Shown here: piece after piece, positions 27,135 through 35,845 of the stretch
Position numbering within the stretch: the first letter of the stretch is position 1
Layout of the letters: the number at the start of each line of letters is the position of its first letter
NCBI RefSeq assembly: GCF_003001815.1
Contig: NZ_PVMZ01000025.1
Coordinates: 1 to 64,000 of the forward strand
Source: Actinoplanes italicus
Lineage (GTDB): Bacteria > Actinomycetota > Actinomycetes > Mycobacteriales > Micromonosporaceae
Direction: 5' to 3'
Length of the DNA: 64,000 bases
Made by a program: the position numbers and the translations under genes
The notes under the pieces: generated by a model
Told to the model about the DNA's origin: nothing
Database searches by the model: none
The model's input: the letters and a program-made list of their open reading frames with translations, nothing else

Positions 27135-27985
27135 CCACCTTGCCCCAGGGCCGTACTCAACGCGCTCCGTGGGCGTAAACCTACTTCTTGTCACCGTTGC
27201 AGAGAACCCCTCAATGCCGCCGCGACTCGGCACAGTCGGCGGTTGGGATACCCCACCCCCACCCCCACCGCCCTCGGCTGGAGATCACACGTCCGCTACG
27301 GGCGCCGAAAGCCCCACCCGCTCTGGCCACAGTCGACTCAATCGTCGGCGTGAGCGACCAGGGCCAAATCTGAAACCAACCGGCAGGGGTCCCACATCGG
27401 TGATCTGGCATACCGGCAGCGGCCACACCAATGCATCGAAGGTGTTCGGGGCGAGGGTCGGCGCAAACGTGAGCGGTACCTATCTTCCGCGAAAGCCGTG
27501 CAGGCACGTCGCCCGGCATGGCGGGGTCCTTGCCGGATTGGCTGCCGAAGCGCCAAGGTGATCTCTAGCCACTAAACCAGACCGCCCCTGCTGAAGAACT
27601 TCCCGAAGCGGTAGGGAGATGCGTATCGCAGCATCGATGTATTGCTCTGGTTGCGCGGGGATGGGTGGGCTGGTCGATGCCACCCGGGAGGAACAGCGGG
27701 ACTCAGGGGCCAGGCTCCGCGGATCGGTCGGCCAAGGGCCTCCAGGGTGATGTCGGCAGACTCGGGATTCCTTCATGAGACTGTTCGGCCTCCTTACCTG
27801 TTGCTGCGCCAACCGCCTGCCTGGCAGAGGCGATCCGGCAGCCGCCGGCCCCGAAGCGGCACTGGCGGACTGAACAAGGCGGCTGTCAAGCCGGTTGCCG
27901 CCGATGACGCCCGCGGCGAACTCCGCAAAACTTGCATCGCGGAGCACCTGCTGAGATGATGAATAACGGAGGGAGGCTTATTCAA
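27135..27985. other. 850-bp intergenic region between divergent island operons
   Basis: No convincing coding frame is seen; short frames on both strands lack ribosome binding sites and domain-like sequence. The region must hold promoters for the leftward defence operon and the rightward XRE-ImmA-PIN operon. It contains the C-rich/G-rich tract described separately. Its length and lower coding potential fit degraded mobile DNA. Confidence 0.5.
27251..27273 (-). promoter_or_regulatory. G-quadruplex-prone tract upstream of defence operon
   Basis: On the coding strand of the operon the sequence reads GGGCGGTGGGGGTGGGGGTG, followed by one more GGG run. There are four G-runs of three or more separated by loops of 4, 1 and 1 nt. 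This meets the usual G-quadruplex pattern. It lies 117 bp before the first start codon, in the promoter or 5' leader. Confidence 0.45.
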
Positions 27986-28330
27986 ATGAACGCTGACATC
28001 GGAGAACTGGGTCGACGCATCCGCGAGGCGCGCGAGGTTGCAGGCGTCTCTCAAGACGCGGCCCGCCGGGCGATCGACGTCTCTCAGCCTACTTACTCCC
28101 GGATCGAGAGCGGCGAGCGAGTCATCAGGGGCGATGAGCTGGTACAGCTCGCTGACTGCTTCGGCGTCCGCGCGGCCGCGATCACCGGCTTGCCGGAGGT
28201 ACGTGAGCGCGCCCGGTTCGCTGCTCGCACCGACGGTGACTTCTCCGCGATGACCGTGATGCGGGAACGTCTCTACGCCTATCTGGAGCTGGACTCCTAC
28301 CTGACCGGCCAGGGCATCACGGGGGCATGA
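27986..28330 (+). CDS. XRE-family helix-turn-helix regulator
   Basis: This protein has 114 aa. ATG 27986 is chosen because GGAGGGAGG ends 9 bp upstream. Residues 6-65 form a Cro/C1-type HTH (GLGRRIREAREVAGVSQDAA-like helix set, then QPTYSRIESGER). The C-terminal 45 residues are helical and may contact the ImmA partner. It is followed by an ImmA/IrrE peptidase gene and a PIN-like gene in a single operon. In ICEBs1-type elements the XRE protein (ImmR) represses mobile genes until ImmA cleaves it. Here it may repress the island or act as an antitoxin for the PIN protein. It ends in a G5 run and TGA just before the next reading frame. Confidence 0.85.
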   Translation: MNADIGELGRRIREAREVAGVSQDAARRAIDVSQPTYSRIESGERVIRGDELVQLADCFGVRAAAITGLPEVRERARFAARTDGDFSAMTVMRERLYAYLELDSYLTGQGITGA

Positions 28331-28415
28331 GCTGAGCACCAACGAAGAGCACGCTCGGCAGCTCGCGGACGCCTTCCGCTCCGAACACGGCCTCGGCGAC
28401 GCCCCGATCAAGGAC

Positions 28416-29150
28416 ATGTTCGAGCTCGTGCACGCCACCTTGGGCGTCGACGTGATCAGCATGAACGTGCCGGACACCGAACACGGGCTGTCGATGTGCG
28501 ACCCGGCCACCGGCCGGGTCGTGATCGCCGTCGCGACTACACCGCATCCGATGCGGCAGCGGTCGTCGATCGCGCACGAACTCGGACATGTGCTCGCTGG
28601 CGACCTCGACGATCCTGAACCGCTGGTCCCTGGCGACAGGTCGCCGCAGGAGATCCGTGCGGACTCATTCGCACGCCACTTGCTGCTTCCCCTGAGCGCC
28701 GTCCGGCGCCACTTCCCCTCCGGCCATAGCTCGGCGAGCCTCTCGCTGTCGGATCTCTCCGATCTTGTGCAGGAGTTCGAGGTCTCACCGTCCATCGCAG
28801 CGATCCAACTGCGCAATCTCTCGTTGATCGACGTCGATACCTGCACGCAGTGGCGTCATCGATCAACGGTGAACCTGGCGACGACGTTCGGCTGGGGCAG
28901 CCAGTACCGCAGTCTGGTCGCGGACTCGTCTGTCCCTCGGGCACCGCAGTCCCTGATGACCCGCGCGGTCGAGGGCTACCAGCGCGGGGTGCTCGGTATC
29001 ACCGAGCTCGTCAGCTGGTACGGCCAGGACGCCGGCACCCTCGAGCAGGAACTCGGCCCCCCGCGGGACGTCGATCAGACCGAGGAATGGGACGAGTGGG
29101 ATGACGACGCCCCGTTGTTCACCAACGCCCCGGAGGACCAGGCCTCGTGA
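28416..29150 (+). CDS. ImmA/IrrE-family metallopeptidase
   Basis: The zinc motif HELGH (about residue 54-58 from this ATG) with AHELGHVLAGDL context identifies the COG2856 ImmA/IrrE family. Such peptidases cleave XRE repressors to switch on mobile elements or stress genes. The ATG used gives 244 aa but cuts the usual N-terminal helix. The frame stays open upstream and encodes plausible sequence (LADAFRSEHGLGDAPIK) back to a CTG at 28332, beside the XRE stop, with no ATG/GTG/TTG available. The true start may be that CTG, or the protein may be made by frameshifting from the XRE gene. The stop overlaps the GTG of the PIN gene. Confidence 0.85.
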   Translation: MFELVHATLGVDVISMNVPDTEHGLSMCDPATGRVVIAVATTPHPMRQRSSIAHELGHVLAGDLDDPEPLVPGDRSPQEIRADSFARHLLLPLSAVRRHFPSGHSSASLSLSDLSDLVQEFEVSPSIAAIQLRNLSLIDVDTCTQWRHRSTVNLATTFGWGSQYRSLVADSSVPRAPQSLMTRAVEGYQRGVLGITELVSWYGQDAGTLEQELGPPRDVDQTEEWDEWDDDAPLFTNAPEDQAS

Positions 29151-29752
29151 GCATCCTGCTGGACGCAGGCCCATCGCTGAACTTCCTCGCTGTCGATCAG
29201 CAGAACATCTTGATCCAGGTAGCCGCATCGCAGAGTCTGCAGCTTGCGGCACCTGCCCGCGTCGATGGCGAAATCATCGGGATGAGCTTCAACGAGCGGT
29301 TCAAGACCACCAACGTTCGCCGCGTCTGGACGACGCTGAAAACCTCCGGGCGCGTAGCGATCCTGCCCGACGAGCTCACTACCCGGGAGTTCACCGCCGC
29401 GGTTACCCGAATCAGTGGCATGCCGGCCCGAGATCGCGTCCGCACCAAGAAAAGCCTCGGGGAGATCATGGTCCTGGCGCACGCTTCCGTATACGTGCAG
29501 CAGGGCCACGACGTCTTCGTTCTCATCGATGATCGCGACGGGCGCCAGCGGGCTAGCCGAGAGGCCCGCTGGCTGGGCGAGCGGGGCCACAAGAATCGGC
29601 TCGATCTATGGTCGACCCGGCGGGTGTTGCAGGAAGCCGGCCGCAATCAGGGGTGGATCACGGGCGAGCTGACCTGGGAGCAGGTCTATGACCAGATGAC
29701 TGCTTACGATGACGGCCTCATCCCGCGTTCGCAGTGGCGACCGAGACGCTGA
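29147..29752 (+). CDS. PIN-domain-like putative nuclease
   Basis: This 201-aa protein starts at a GTG that overlaps the ImmA stop (GTGA). It opens with SILLDAGPSLNFL, a typical PIN first strand with catalytic Asp. A Glu in KSLGEIMVLAHA and Asp residues in VFVLIDDRDG complete a PIN-like acidic set. PIN proteins are Mg-dependent RNases and are common toxins. XRE + COG2856 + PIN is a known toxin-antitoxin-like combination. Here the XRE/ImmA pair could be its control. The C-terminal 60 residues (RRVLQEAG, then WITGELTWEQVYDQM) are basic and helical. Confidence 0.65.
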   Translation: MSILLDAGPSLNFLAVDQQNILIQVAASQSLQLAAPARVDGEIIGMSFNERFKTTNVRRVWTTLKTSGRVAILPDELTTREFTAAVTRISGMPARDRVRTKKSLGEIMVLAHASVYVQQGHDVFVLIDDRDGRQRASREARWLGERGHKNRLDLWSTRRVLQEAGRNQGWITGELTWEQVYDQMTAYDDGLIPRSQWRPRR

Positions 29753-30663
29753 GGTCTGCCGGATCGGTTGAGTTCCTCAGCTACTGGCTTGGGCGGTGGC
29801 CGACAAGGCTGATGCGAGCATCATCGTGGTGGAGATGGCGGTGCACGGCCAGTGGTTGCCGGCACTCGGCCGTCAGGTGTAAGCCACTCTGCGGGAGTGT
29901 GTTGCCGGTCCGGTTTCGGCGGTGATCGTCGACGTGCACGATGTGGGCGATCCCCAAGGGGTTAGCCGACGCACCTCTGGGTGGCGGCACGAACGGCTCA
30001 GCGATCCGAACCGGCACAGCGTGAAGGCGATGATCCCGAAATGCCGCGCGAGAGGACTCGGCCCTGAACAGCGATCGACCGGCCGAGACAGACACACCAT
30101 CGGGTAACCGGGCGACAAATCACCCGTACACCGCCGGACCTCACCCACACTCCCCGCAACCGACCGGTGACCAGACTCAACGGCGGCCAGGTGCCGGATC
30201 TGGTGCAGCTCGATCTACCCCACCGGAGCCGCGACGACAGCCCGATCAACCGGCCGGGACTACCGCGGACAACCCGGGACAACCGCAGCCAACTTCCGCA
30301 CCCCACGAGCAACCACGATCATGGAATCACCGGCCCCGGACGGGACCGGCGAACCTCGGCGAAGATCACCGTACGGGCGTTCGTGTCATCGAGGTGTCGT
30401 GATCATCCACATAGGAGGGCGCTGTGGTCGACGTTCGGCATCACCGACAAGGAGACCCGTCACGTGGAGATTCGATCAGTCCGGCCATGAACGCCCTGCT
30501 CAACCAGGGGCCCCGGAAGTGGGGCCGATACGGAGGGAAGGCTCAAGAGCTTTTGAATACGAACTGGCTACGAAGATCATCCGCATCATGGCGTAAACCG
30601 TACGCGCGTACGTGCAAAAATGCGTGTCACGCCGCCGAAGGTGCATCGACGCCTAGAAATGAA
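29753..30663. other. 910-bp right end of island, no recognisable gene
   Basis: Frames on both strands are rich in Arg/Pro/Ser and lack ribosome binding sites, consistent with non-coding or decayed DNA. I see no transposase or relaxase remnant. The last 100 bp before the tRNA is more AT-rich than the surroundings and ends in a terminator hairpin. Confidence 0.5.
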
Positions 30664-30686
30664 AAAGGCCAGCTAAGCTGGCCTTT
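30664..30686 (-). terminator. perfect 11-bp hairpin terminator after tRNA-Pro
   Basis: AAAGGCCAGCT and AGCTGGCCTTT are perfect complements around a single A, with A-rich and T-rich flanks on both sides. It sits 8 bp past the 3' end of the leftward tRNA-Pro. It was probably supplied by the island, replacing the native hairpin now at 7.38 kb. Confidence 0.8.
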
Positions 30687-30692
30687 AACAAA

Positions 30693-30767
<75 letters not shown>

Positions 30768-30820
30768 ATCCCGCCCGGCGCCCTAGAGCCCCGCGCGACA
30801 TCTCCTACAGACTAGCAACC

Positions 30821-32263
30821 TCACCCATGCGCTTTTCCGCGACCCCCCGGGCCTGTCTTCTTTCGAGGCTTCACGGAGACCTCGATGGGGGTACCCTCGA
30901 AGCCGAACTCTTCTCGCAGCTTGCGCTCGATGAAGCGCAGGTAACCCGCGTCGAACGGCCCCGTCGTGAACAGGACGAACCGGGGCGGGGACACACCGGC
31001 CTGCGTGGCGAAGAGGACCCGAGGAGCACGGCCTCCACGAACGGGGTGCGGGGTCGCCTGCGTCAGGGCGGTCAGCCACTGGTTGAGAGCGCCGGTGGGA
31101 ACGCGGGTCTCCCATGACGTCAGCGCGCGCCGCAGGGCGGGGGCCAGCTTGTCGACGGCCCGGCCGGTCTTCGCGGAGATGTTGACTCGGACGGCCCAGG
31201 TGACGCGCTTGAGGTCGCGGTCGATCTCCTTGTCGAGGTAGAACCGGCGGTCGGCGTCGACCAGGTCCCACTTGTTGAAGGCGATGACCAGGGCCCGGCC
31301 GGACTCGATGACCTGGGTGATGACCCGCTGGTCCTGTTCGCTGATGACCTCGCCCGAGTCGAGCAGGACCACGGCCACCTCGGCCGCCTCGACCGCGCCG
31401 GCGGTGCGGAGGGAGGCGTAGTACTCGGTGCCGGAGGCCTGGTTCACGCGCTTGCGGAGGCCGGCGGTGTCGACGAACTGCCAGACCTGGCCGTCCATCT
31501 CGACCAGGCTGTCGACCGGGTCGACCGTGGTGCCGGCGACCGAGTCGACTACCGCGCGCTCCTCTTTCGCCAGGCGGTTGAGCAGGCTCGACTTTCCCAC
31601 GTTGGGGCGACCGACCAGGGCGACCCGGCGCGGGCCCCGGATAACGCCCTCGACCACCGGTGGGGTGGGCGGCAGGGCGTTGAGGATGTCGTCGAGCAGG
31701 TCGCCGGAGCCTCGGCCGTGCAGGGCGGAGATCGGGTGCGGTTCGCCCAGGCCCAGGGACCACAGCGACACCGCCTCGAGCTCGAGGTTCTGGTTGTCGG
31801 CCTTGTTGGCGACCAGGATCACCGGCTTGTGGCTGCGGCGCAGCATCTTCACGGCGGCCTCGTCGACGTCGGTGGAGCCGACCGAGACGTCGACGACGAA
31901 GACGACGACGTCAGCGGTCTGTACGGCGATCTCGGCCTGTGCGGCGATGGCGGCGGCGCGATCCTTGGCGTCGGGTTCCCAGCCGCCCGTGTCGACGACG
32001 GTGAACCGGCGGCCGCTCCACTGGGCGTCGTAGGGGACGCGGTCGCGGGTGACGCCGGGCTTGTCCTCGACGACGGCCTGGCGGCGGCCGATGATGCGGT
32101 TGACCAGGGTGGACTTGCCTACGTTGGGGCGGCCTACTACGGCTACGACCGGGACGGGGCCGACGAATTCATCGGACGACGGGTCCGTGGAACCGTCGGG
32201 GCCGGAGAAGTCGAACCCGCCCTCGAAGTCGTTGAGATCGAGGCCGGCGGGGAGTTCAGTCAC
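30821..32263 (-). CDS. der: ribosome-assembly GTPase Der (EngA)
   Basis: This 480-aa protein has two tandem GTPase domains, unique to Der. Domain 1 has VGRPNVGKST (about 43), DTGG and NKAD. Domain 2 has VGRPNVGKSSL (about 218), DTAGLRKR and NKWDLVD. A C-terminal KH-like domain (about 390-470) ends in a basic tail. It acts in late 50S subunit maturation and is essential. The acidic 35-residue N-terminal extension is usual in actinobacteria. The ATG overlaps the cmk stop by 4 bp, giving the conserved cmk-der pair. Confidence 0.97.
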   Translation of the reverse strand: MTELPAGLDLNDFEGGFDFSGPDGSTDPSSDEFVGPVPVVAVVGRPNVGKSTLVNRIIGRRQAVVEDKPGVTRDRVPYDAQWSGRRFTVVDTGGWEPDAKDRAAAIAAQAEIAVQTADVVVFVVDVSVGSTDVDEAAVKMLRRSHKPVILVANKADNQNLELEAVSLWSLGLGEPHPISALHGRGSGDLLDDILNALPPTPPVVEGVIRGPRRVALVGRPNVGKSSLLNRLAKEERAVVDSVAGTTVDPVDSLVEMDGQVWQFVDTAGLRKRVNQASGTEYYASLRTAGAVEAAEVAVVLLDSGEVISEQDQRVITQVIESGRALVIAFNKWDLVDADRRFYLDKEIDRDLKRVTWAVRVNISAKTGRAVDKLAPALRRALTSWETRVPTGALNQWLTALTQATPHPVRGGRAPRVLFATQAGVSPPRFVLFTTGPFDAGYLRFIERKLREEFGFEGTPIEVSVKPRKKTGPGGRGKAHG

Positions 32264-32940
32264 TTACTTACCTTGCTGTTCAGCAGATCCAGGAGGTGGG
32301 CGACGACGTCGTCGATGCCCAGGCCGGTGGTGTCGACCTCGACGGCGTCGGACGCCTGCTTGAGCGGGTCGACGGCGCGGCTGGAGTCGAGCTTGTCGCG
32401 GCGGGCCAGGTCGGCCTCGGTGGCGGCGACGTCGGTGGCGTCCTCGGCGCTGCGGCGGGCGGCGCGGGCGGCGGCGGACGCGGTGAGATAGACCTTCAGG
32501 TCGGCGTCGGGGGCGACGACCGACGCGATGTCGCGGCCCTCGACGATGATGCGCGGCTGGCCGGCGATGATGGCCTTCTGCAGGGCGACCAGGTGATGGC
32601 GTACGGCGGGGACTGCGGCGACCGCGGAGACGGCGGCGGTGACCTCGGGGCCGCGGATCGGGGCGTCGACGTTGATGCCGTTGGCGGCGAAGTGCGGGGC
32701 CCGCGGATCGGTGCCGATCGACAGCTCGGTCTCCAGCGCGATCTTGGCGATGGCGTCGGGGTCGGTCAGGTCGGCGCCGCCCTGGAGCACGGCCCAGGTG
32801 ACGGCACGGTACATCGCGCCGGTGTCGAGGTAGACGCCGTCGACCGCGGTGGCCAGGCGCCGGGAGACGGTGGACTTACCGGATCCGGAGGGGCCGTCGA
32901 CGGCCACCACGCACTTCTCCGGCCGTTCTTGAAGTGCCAC
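32260..32940 (-). CDS. cmk: cytidylate kinase
   Basis: This 226-aa protein phosphorylates CMP/dCMP with ATP. The P-loop DGPSGSGKST lies near residue 15, YLDTGAMYRA follows as the CMP-binding segment, and the VEGRDIASVVAPDAD motif is intact. The lid and C-terminal helix (AARRSAEDA) match the family. A GTG start with GAGGAGG just upstream fits well. It forms the cmk-der operon through an ATGA overlap. The next gene is divergent, so the operon promoter lies in the 120 bp upstream. Confidence 0.96.
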   Translation of the reverse strand: MALQERPEKCVVAVDGPSGSGKSTVSRRLATAVDGVYLDTGAMYRAVTWAVLQGGADLTDPDAIAKIALETELSIGTDPRAPHFAANGINVDAPIRGPEVTAAVSAVAAVPAVRHHLVALQKAIIAGQPRIIVEGRDIASVVAPDADLKVYLTASAAARAARRSAEDATDVAATEADLARRDKLDSSRAVDPLKQASDAVEVDTTGLGIDDVVAHLLDLLNSKVSK

Positions 32941-33029
32941 CGTTCCTCCTCGAGGGTTGCCACCGCCGAACCAACCCTCCCATTGTGCCCGTGGGCGCGG
33001 GCATCGACGAACCGGGGCTCGTCCGCTAT

Positions 33030-33045
33030 GTTACCCATGGGTAAC
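33030..33045. promoter_or_regulatory. perfect 16-bp palindromic operator upstream of crotonase gene
   Basis: GTTACCCATGGGTAAC is a perfect palindrome ending just before the AAGGAGG ribosome binding site of the crotonase gene. The form (GTTACC...GGTAAC) resembles TetR-family operators that control fatty-acid genes in actinobacteria. No TetR gene is in the window, so the regulator lies elsewhere. Confidence 0.65.
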
Positions 33046-33060
33046 TAAGGAGGCCTTGCC

Positions 33061-33723
33061 ATGCCGACCCTGGACCGCCACGAGGACGTGTTCGTCCTCG
33101 ACCTCGGCGACACCGAGAATCGCCTGCACCCCGACACCATCGCCGCCGTCAACGGACTGCTCGACGAGGTCGAGAAAGCCGCCACCCCGGCAGCGCTCGT
33201 CACGACCGCCACCGGCAAGCACTACAGCCTCGGCCTCGACCTCGACTGGCTGCTGGCCAACCCGGATCAGCGGATCGCCTACGGCATGTCGATCCATGAA
33301 CTCTTCGCCCGTCTGCTCACCCTCCCGATGGTCACCGTCGCGGCCATGCCCGGCCACGTCTTCGCCGGCGGCGCCATGCTGTCGCTCGCCCACGACCTGC
33401 GGATCATGCGCGCCGACCGCGGGTTCTGGTGCCTGCCCGAGGCGGACATCAACCTGCCCTTCACCCCGGGCATGAGTGCGCTGATCCAGGCACGCCTCAC
33501 CCCGCAGACCGCGCACGAGGCGATGGTCACGGCTCGCCGGTACGGCGGGACCGAGGCCGCGGAGCGTCACATCGTCGACAGGGCTGTCCCCGCCGAGGAG
33601 GTGCTACCGACCGCGATCGCCCTCGCGCAGTCACTGGCGAGCAAGGCAGGCCCGGCGCTCGGCACGATCAAGACCCGGTTGTACCCCGGTGTCCTGCAAT
33701 CCCTCCGCTCAACCCAGCTCTAG
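33061..33723 (+). CDS. enoyl-CoA hydratase/isomerase (crotonase) family protein
   Basis: This 220-aa cytosolic protein is shorter than typical 260-aa crotonases. The crotonase core is visible: HYSLGLDLDWL forms the first oxyanion-hole strand and MPGHVFAGGAMLSLAHDLRI the second. FWCLPEADINLPFTPGM is close to plant and actinobacterial delta3-delta2-enoyl-CoA isomerases, and the Glu in LPEADI is placed as the isomerase base. It probably moves double bonds in unsaturated acyl-CoAs. AAGGAGG 7 bp before ATG supports the start. A perfect palindrome upstream implies repressor control. Confidence 0.85.
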   Translation: MPTLDRHEDVFVLDLGDTENRLHPDTIAAVNGLLDEVEKAATPAALVTTATGKHYSLGLDLDWLLANPDQRIAYGMSIHELFARLLTLPMVTVAAMPGHVFAGGAMLSLAHDLRIMRADRGFWCLPEADINLPFTPGMSALIQARLTPQTAHEAMVTARRYGGTEAAERHIVDRAVPAEEVLPTAIALAQSLASKAGPALGTIKTRLYPGVLQSLRSTQL

Positions 33724-34081
33724 TCGTACGCCGGACGCGTTCCCGCCCCGGCCACAGGGGCGGGAGCACCGCTACACGACGGGCCGGGAGCACCCCCGCC
33801 ACGACAGCCCCACACGACGGGCCGATCGTGACGAGACCCCTGGTCGACGACGGCCGGCCGGCACAAAAGCGCGGCCGGCCGTCACGAAACCGCGCCCGGC
33901 CGGCACGAAAGCGCAGCGTGGGACCGGTAGCGGACAGAACTCGGCATCGAGAGGCACGATGCCCTCGATGAGCCGCAGACAACGGGCGTCGACCAGAACC
34001 GTCATGCGGGAGATCCTGCCCGCCGGGTATGACATTTTCCGTCCCGCGGACCGGCAGAAGAACACGCCGACCGGAGGAGAT
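33724..34081. repeat. intergenic region with three 21-bp tandem repeats
   Basis: The 358-bp gap between the crotonase gene and the convergent kinase gene has no credible gene. At 33856-33914 three copies of a GGCCGGCACGAAAGCGC-like unit (first 17 bases given) repeat every 21 bp with two or three changes per copy. Looser related copies (CACGACGGGCCG) occur upstream of it. The period is a multiple of three, but the frames across it look like low-complexity Arg/Pro and not like a protein. Confidence 0.55.
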
Positions 34082-35845
34082 TCAGCCGGGAAGATGGACC
34101 GTGAAGACGGTGCCGGCTCCCAGGGTGCTGGCGACCGAGATGGTGCCGCCGTGCGCCTCGACGAGTTGACGCGAGATCGCCAGGCCGAGGCCGGTGCCAC
34201 CGGTCGCCCGGCTGCGGGATTCGTCGGCACGCCAGAACCGGTCGAAGACCTTCGGAAGATGCTCCTCGCTGATCCCGGTGCCCGTGTCGCGTACCGCAAT
34301 GGTGTGCTGAGAGGCGGAGACCGTGACCACGCCGCCCGGCGGTGTGTGACGCACCGCGTTCGACACCAGGTTGCCGACCACCTGACGTAACCGCACCGGG
34401 TCCGCCGACACGATCGGATCGCCGGAGACGGCCGCTTCCAGCCGTACGCCCGCGGAATGCGCCGTGCCCCGATGGATGTCGGTGACCTGCTCGATCACGT
34501 CTCGCACCGCAATCGCCTCGGGGTGCACCCGCAGGGTGCCCGCATCGACGGCCGCGAGATCGCTGAGGTCCTCGATGAGGTGTTGCAGCAGCACCGCCTC
34601 CTCGTGCAGCAGCGCCACCAGCTGGTCGTCGGTCGGCGCGAGGTCGTCCTGGGCCGCTTCCAACCACGTGCGGATGTTGGTCAGCGGCGTCCGCAGCTCG
34701 TGCGCCACGTCACTGACCATGGCGCGCCGCTGCTGCGCCGAGGTGTTCAGGACACGCGCCAGATGCGCGATCTCGTCACGGCCGGTGACCACCGCGGGCG
34801 CCGGACCACCCGCCGCCTCAGCGAGCGCCCGCAGCGGGCGGACCAGCCGCCGTCCGGCGAGGACGGTGACCACGATGGTCGCAAGCAGGACCGCGCCGGT
34901 CACCGTGACGATCCGCACGGTGTTCTCGCCGGTGAGGGTGAACGTGGTCCGGTCGGCGCCGGTGTCCGGGTCGGTGACGAACAGTAGCGCCGGCGGGGCG
35001 ACGTACGGCTGGAGCTGGGTGCGGCGCGACTTCTCCAGGCACGACTGGACACGGGCGGTCACCCGGGTGCCGGTGACCGGCTCGGCGGGGACCGGCGCGA
35101 TCTTGCGGTCGGCCATCTGTTTGGAGGAGAGGACGTACGGACGGAACTGTGGCGTGACCAGGACGGTTCCGCCGTCGAGCGGACCGGCGCACCGGGCGGT
35201 CAGGGTGCCGAGCGACCGCAGCGCCTTCGCCTCGGTGCTGGTCGGGTTCTCGTCCCAGAGCGCCCCGCACTTGGGCAGGGCTCCTTCGGCATCGGTGCTG
35301 GTCAGCTCGATGCCGGACCGGCCGCTCGGTGTCTCGACGACCCGGCCGCTGACACCCAGCCCGGCGAGACAGTCCAGCACCTTGCGGGCGGTGCTGCGCA
35401 GTTCGGCGCGTTCGCGGGCCGGCAGCAGATAGGGGCCGACCGCCCGCGTGTCGATGCGTTCGGTACCGCCGGTGAGGGCGAGGTCGAGGTTGAGCGGGTC
35501 GACGACGGCCGACGGCCGGGCGGCCCGCAACGACGGGCCTGAACCGGAATCGATGAGGACCTGCCGGTCCTCGGTCATCAGAGTGATCCGCCGGCCGAGT
35601 TTCGCGGCGCGTTCGTGGATCAGTTCAGGTGCCTGTGACCAGTCCGGATGCCCGGCCGCGTAGGCGACCAGCATGTCGTAGACACCCTTGTCGTCGGTGA
35701 GCGACCGGCCCTGTTCCTGGTTGATCGCGCGGGTCGCGGTGCGGGTGGCGAGCCAGGCGGTGGCGGCGATCGCGGCGACGGCGATCAGCACCGACGTGGC
35801 CAGCAGGCGGGTCACCAGGCTGTGCCGCCAGGGGACGCGGTTCAT
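34082..35845 (-). CDS. sensor histidine kinase
   Basis: This 587-aa membrane kinase has TM1 near residues 10-30, a large extracytoplasmic sensor region (about 35-300), and TM2 near 315-335 followed by HAMP. The HisKA box is VAHELRTPLTNIRTW, with the phospho-acceptor His. The HATPase domain has N box NLVSNAVRHT, then DTGTGISEEHLPKVFDRF and GGTGLGLAIS. The ATG overlaps the response-regulator stop (ATGA), so the real start is here; the frame further upstream is a shadow of the regulator. It probably senses an envelope or peptide signal and controls the divergent exporter operon. Confidence 0.92.
   Translation of the reverse strand: MNRVPWRHSLVTRLLATSVLIAVAAIAATAWLATRTATRAINQEQGRSLTDDKGVYDMLVAYAAGHPDWSQAPELIHERAAKLGRRITLMTEDRQVLIDSGSGPSLRAARPSAVVDPLNLDLALTGGTERIDTRAVGPYLLPARERAELRSTARKVLDCLAGLGVSGRVVETPSGRSGIELTSTDAEGALPKCGALWDENPTSTEAKALRSLGTLTARCAGPLDGGTVLVTPQFRPYVLSSKQMADRKIAPVPAEPVTGTRVTARVQSCLEKSRRTQLQPYVAPPALLFVTDPDTGADRTTFTLTGENTVRIVTVTGAVLLATIVVTVLAGRRLVRPLRALAEAAGGPAPAVVTGRDEIAHLARVLNTSAQQRRAMVSDVAHELRTPLTNIRTWLEAAQDDLAPTDDQLVALLHEEAVLLQHLIEDLSDLAAVDAGTLRVHPEAIAVRDVIEQVTDIHRGTAHSAGVRLEAAVSGDPIVSADPVRLRQVVGNLVSNAVRHTPPGGVVTVSASQHTIAVRDTGTGISEEHLPKVFDRFWRADESRSRATGGTGLGLAISRQLVEAHGGTISVASTLGAGTVFTVHLPG

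Noticed and set aside
29753..30663. Possible small genes at the right end of the island
   Set aside because: The frames lack ribosome binding sites, domains and typical codon use.
33668..33982. 104-aa minus-strand frame covering the 21-bp repeats
   Set aside because: Composition is Arg/Pro-rich low complexity, it overlaps the crotonase 3' end, and it looks like a by-product of the repeat.
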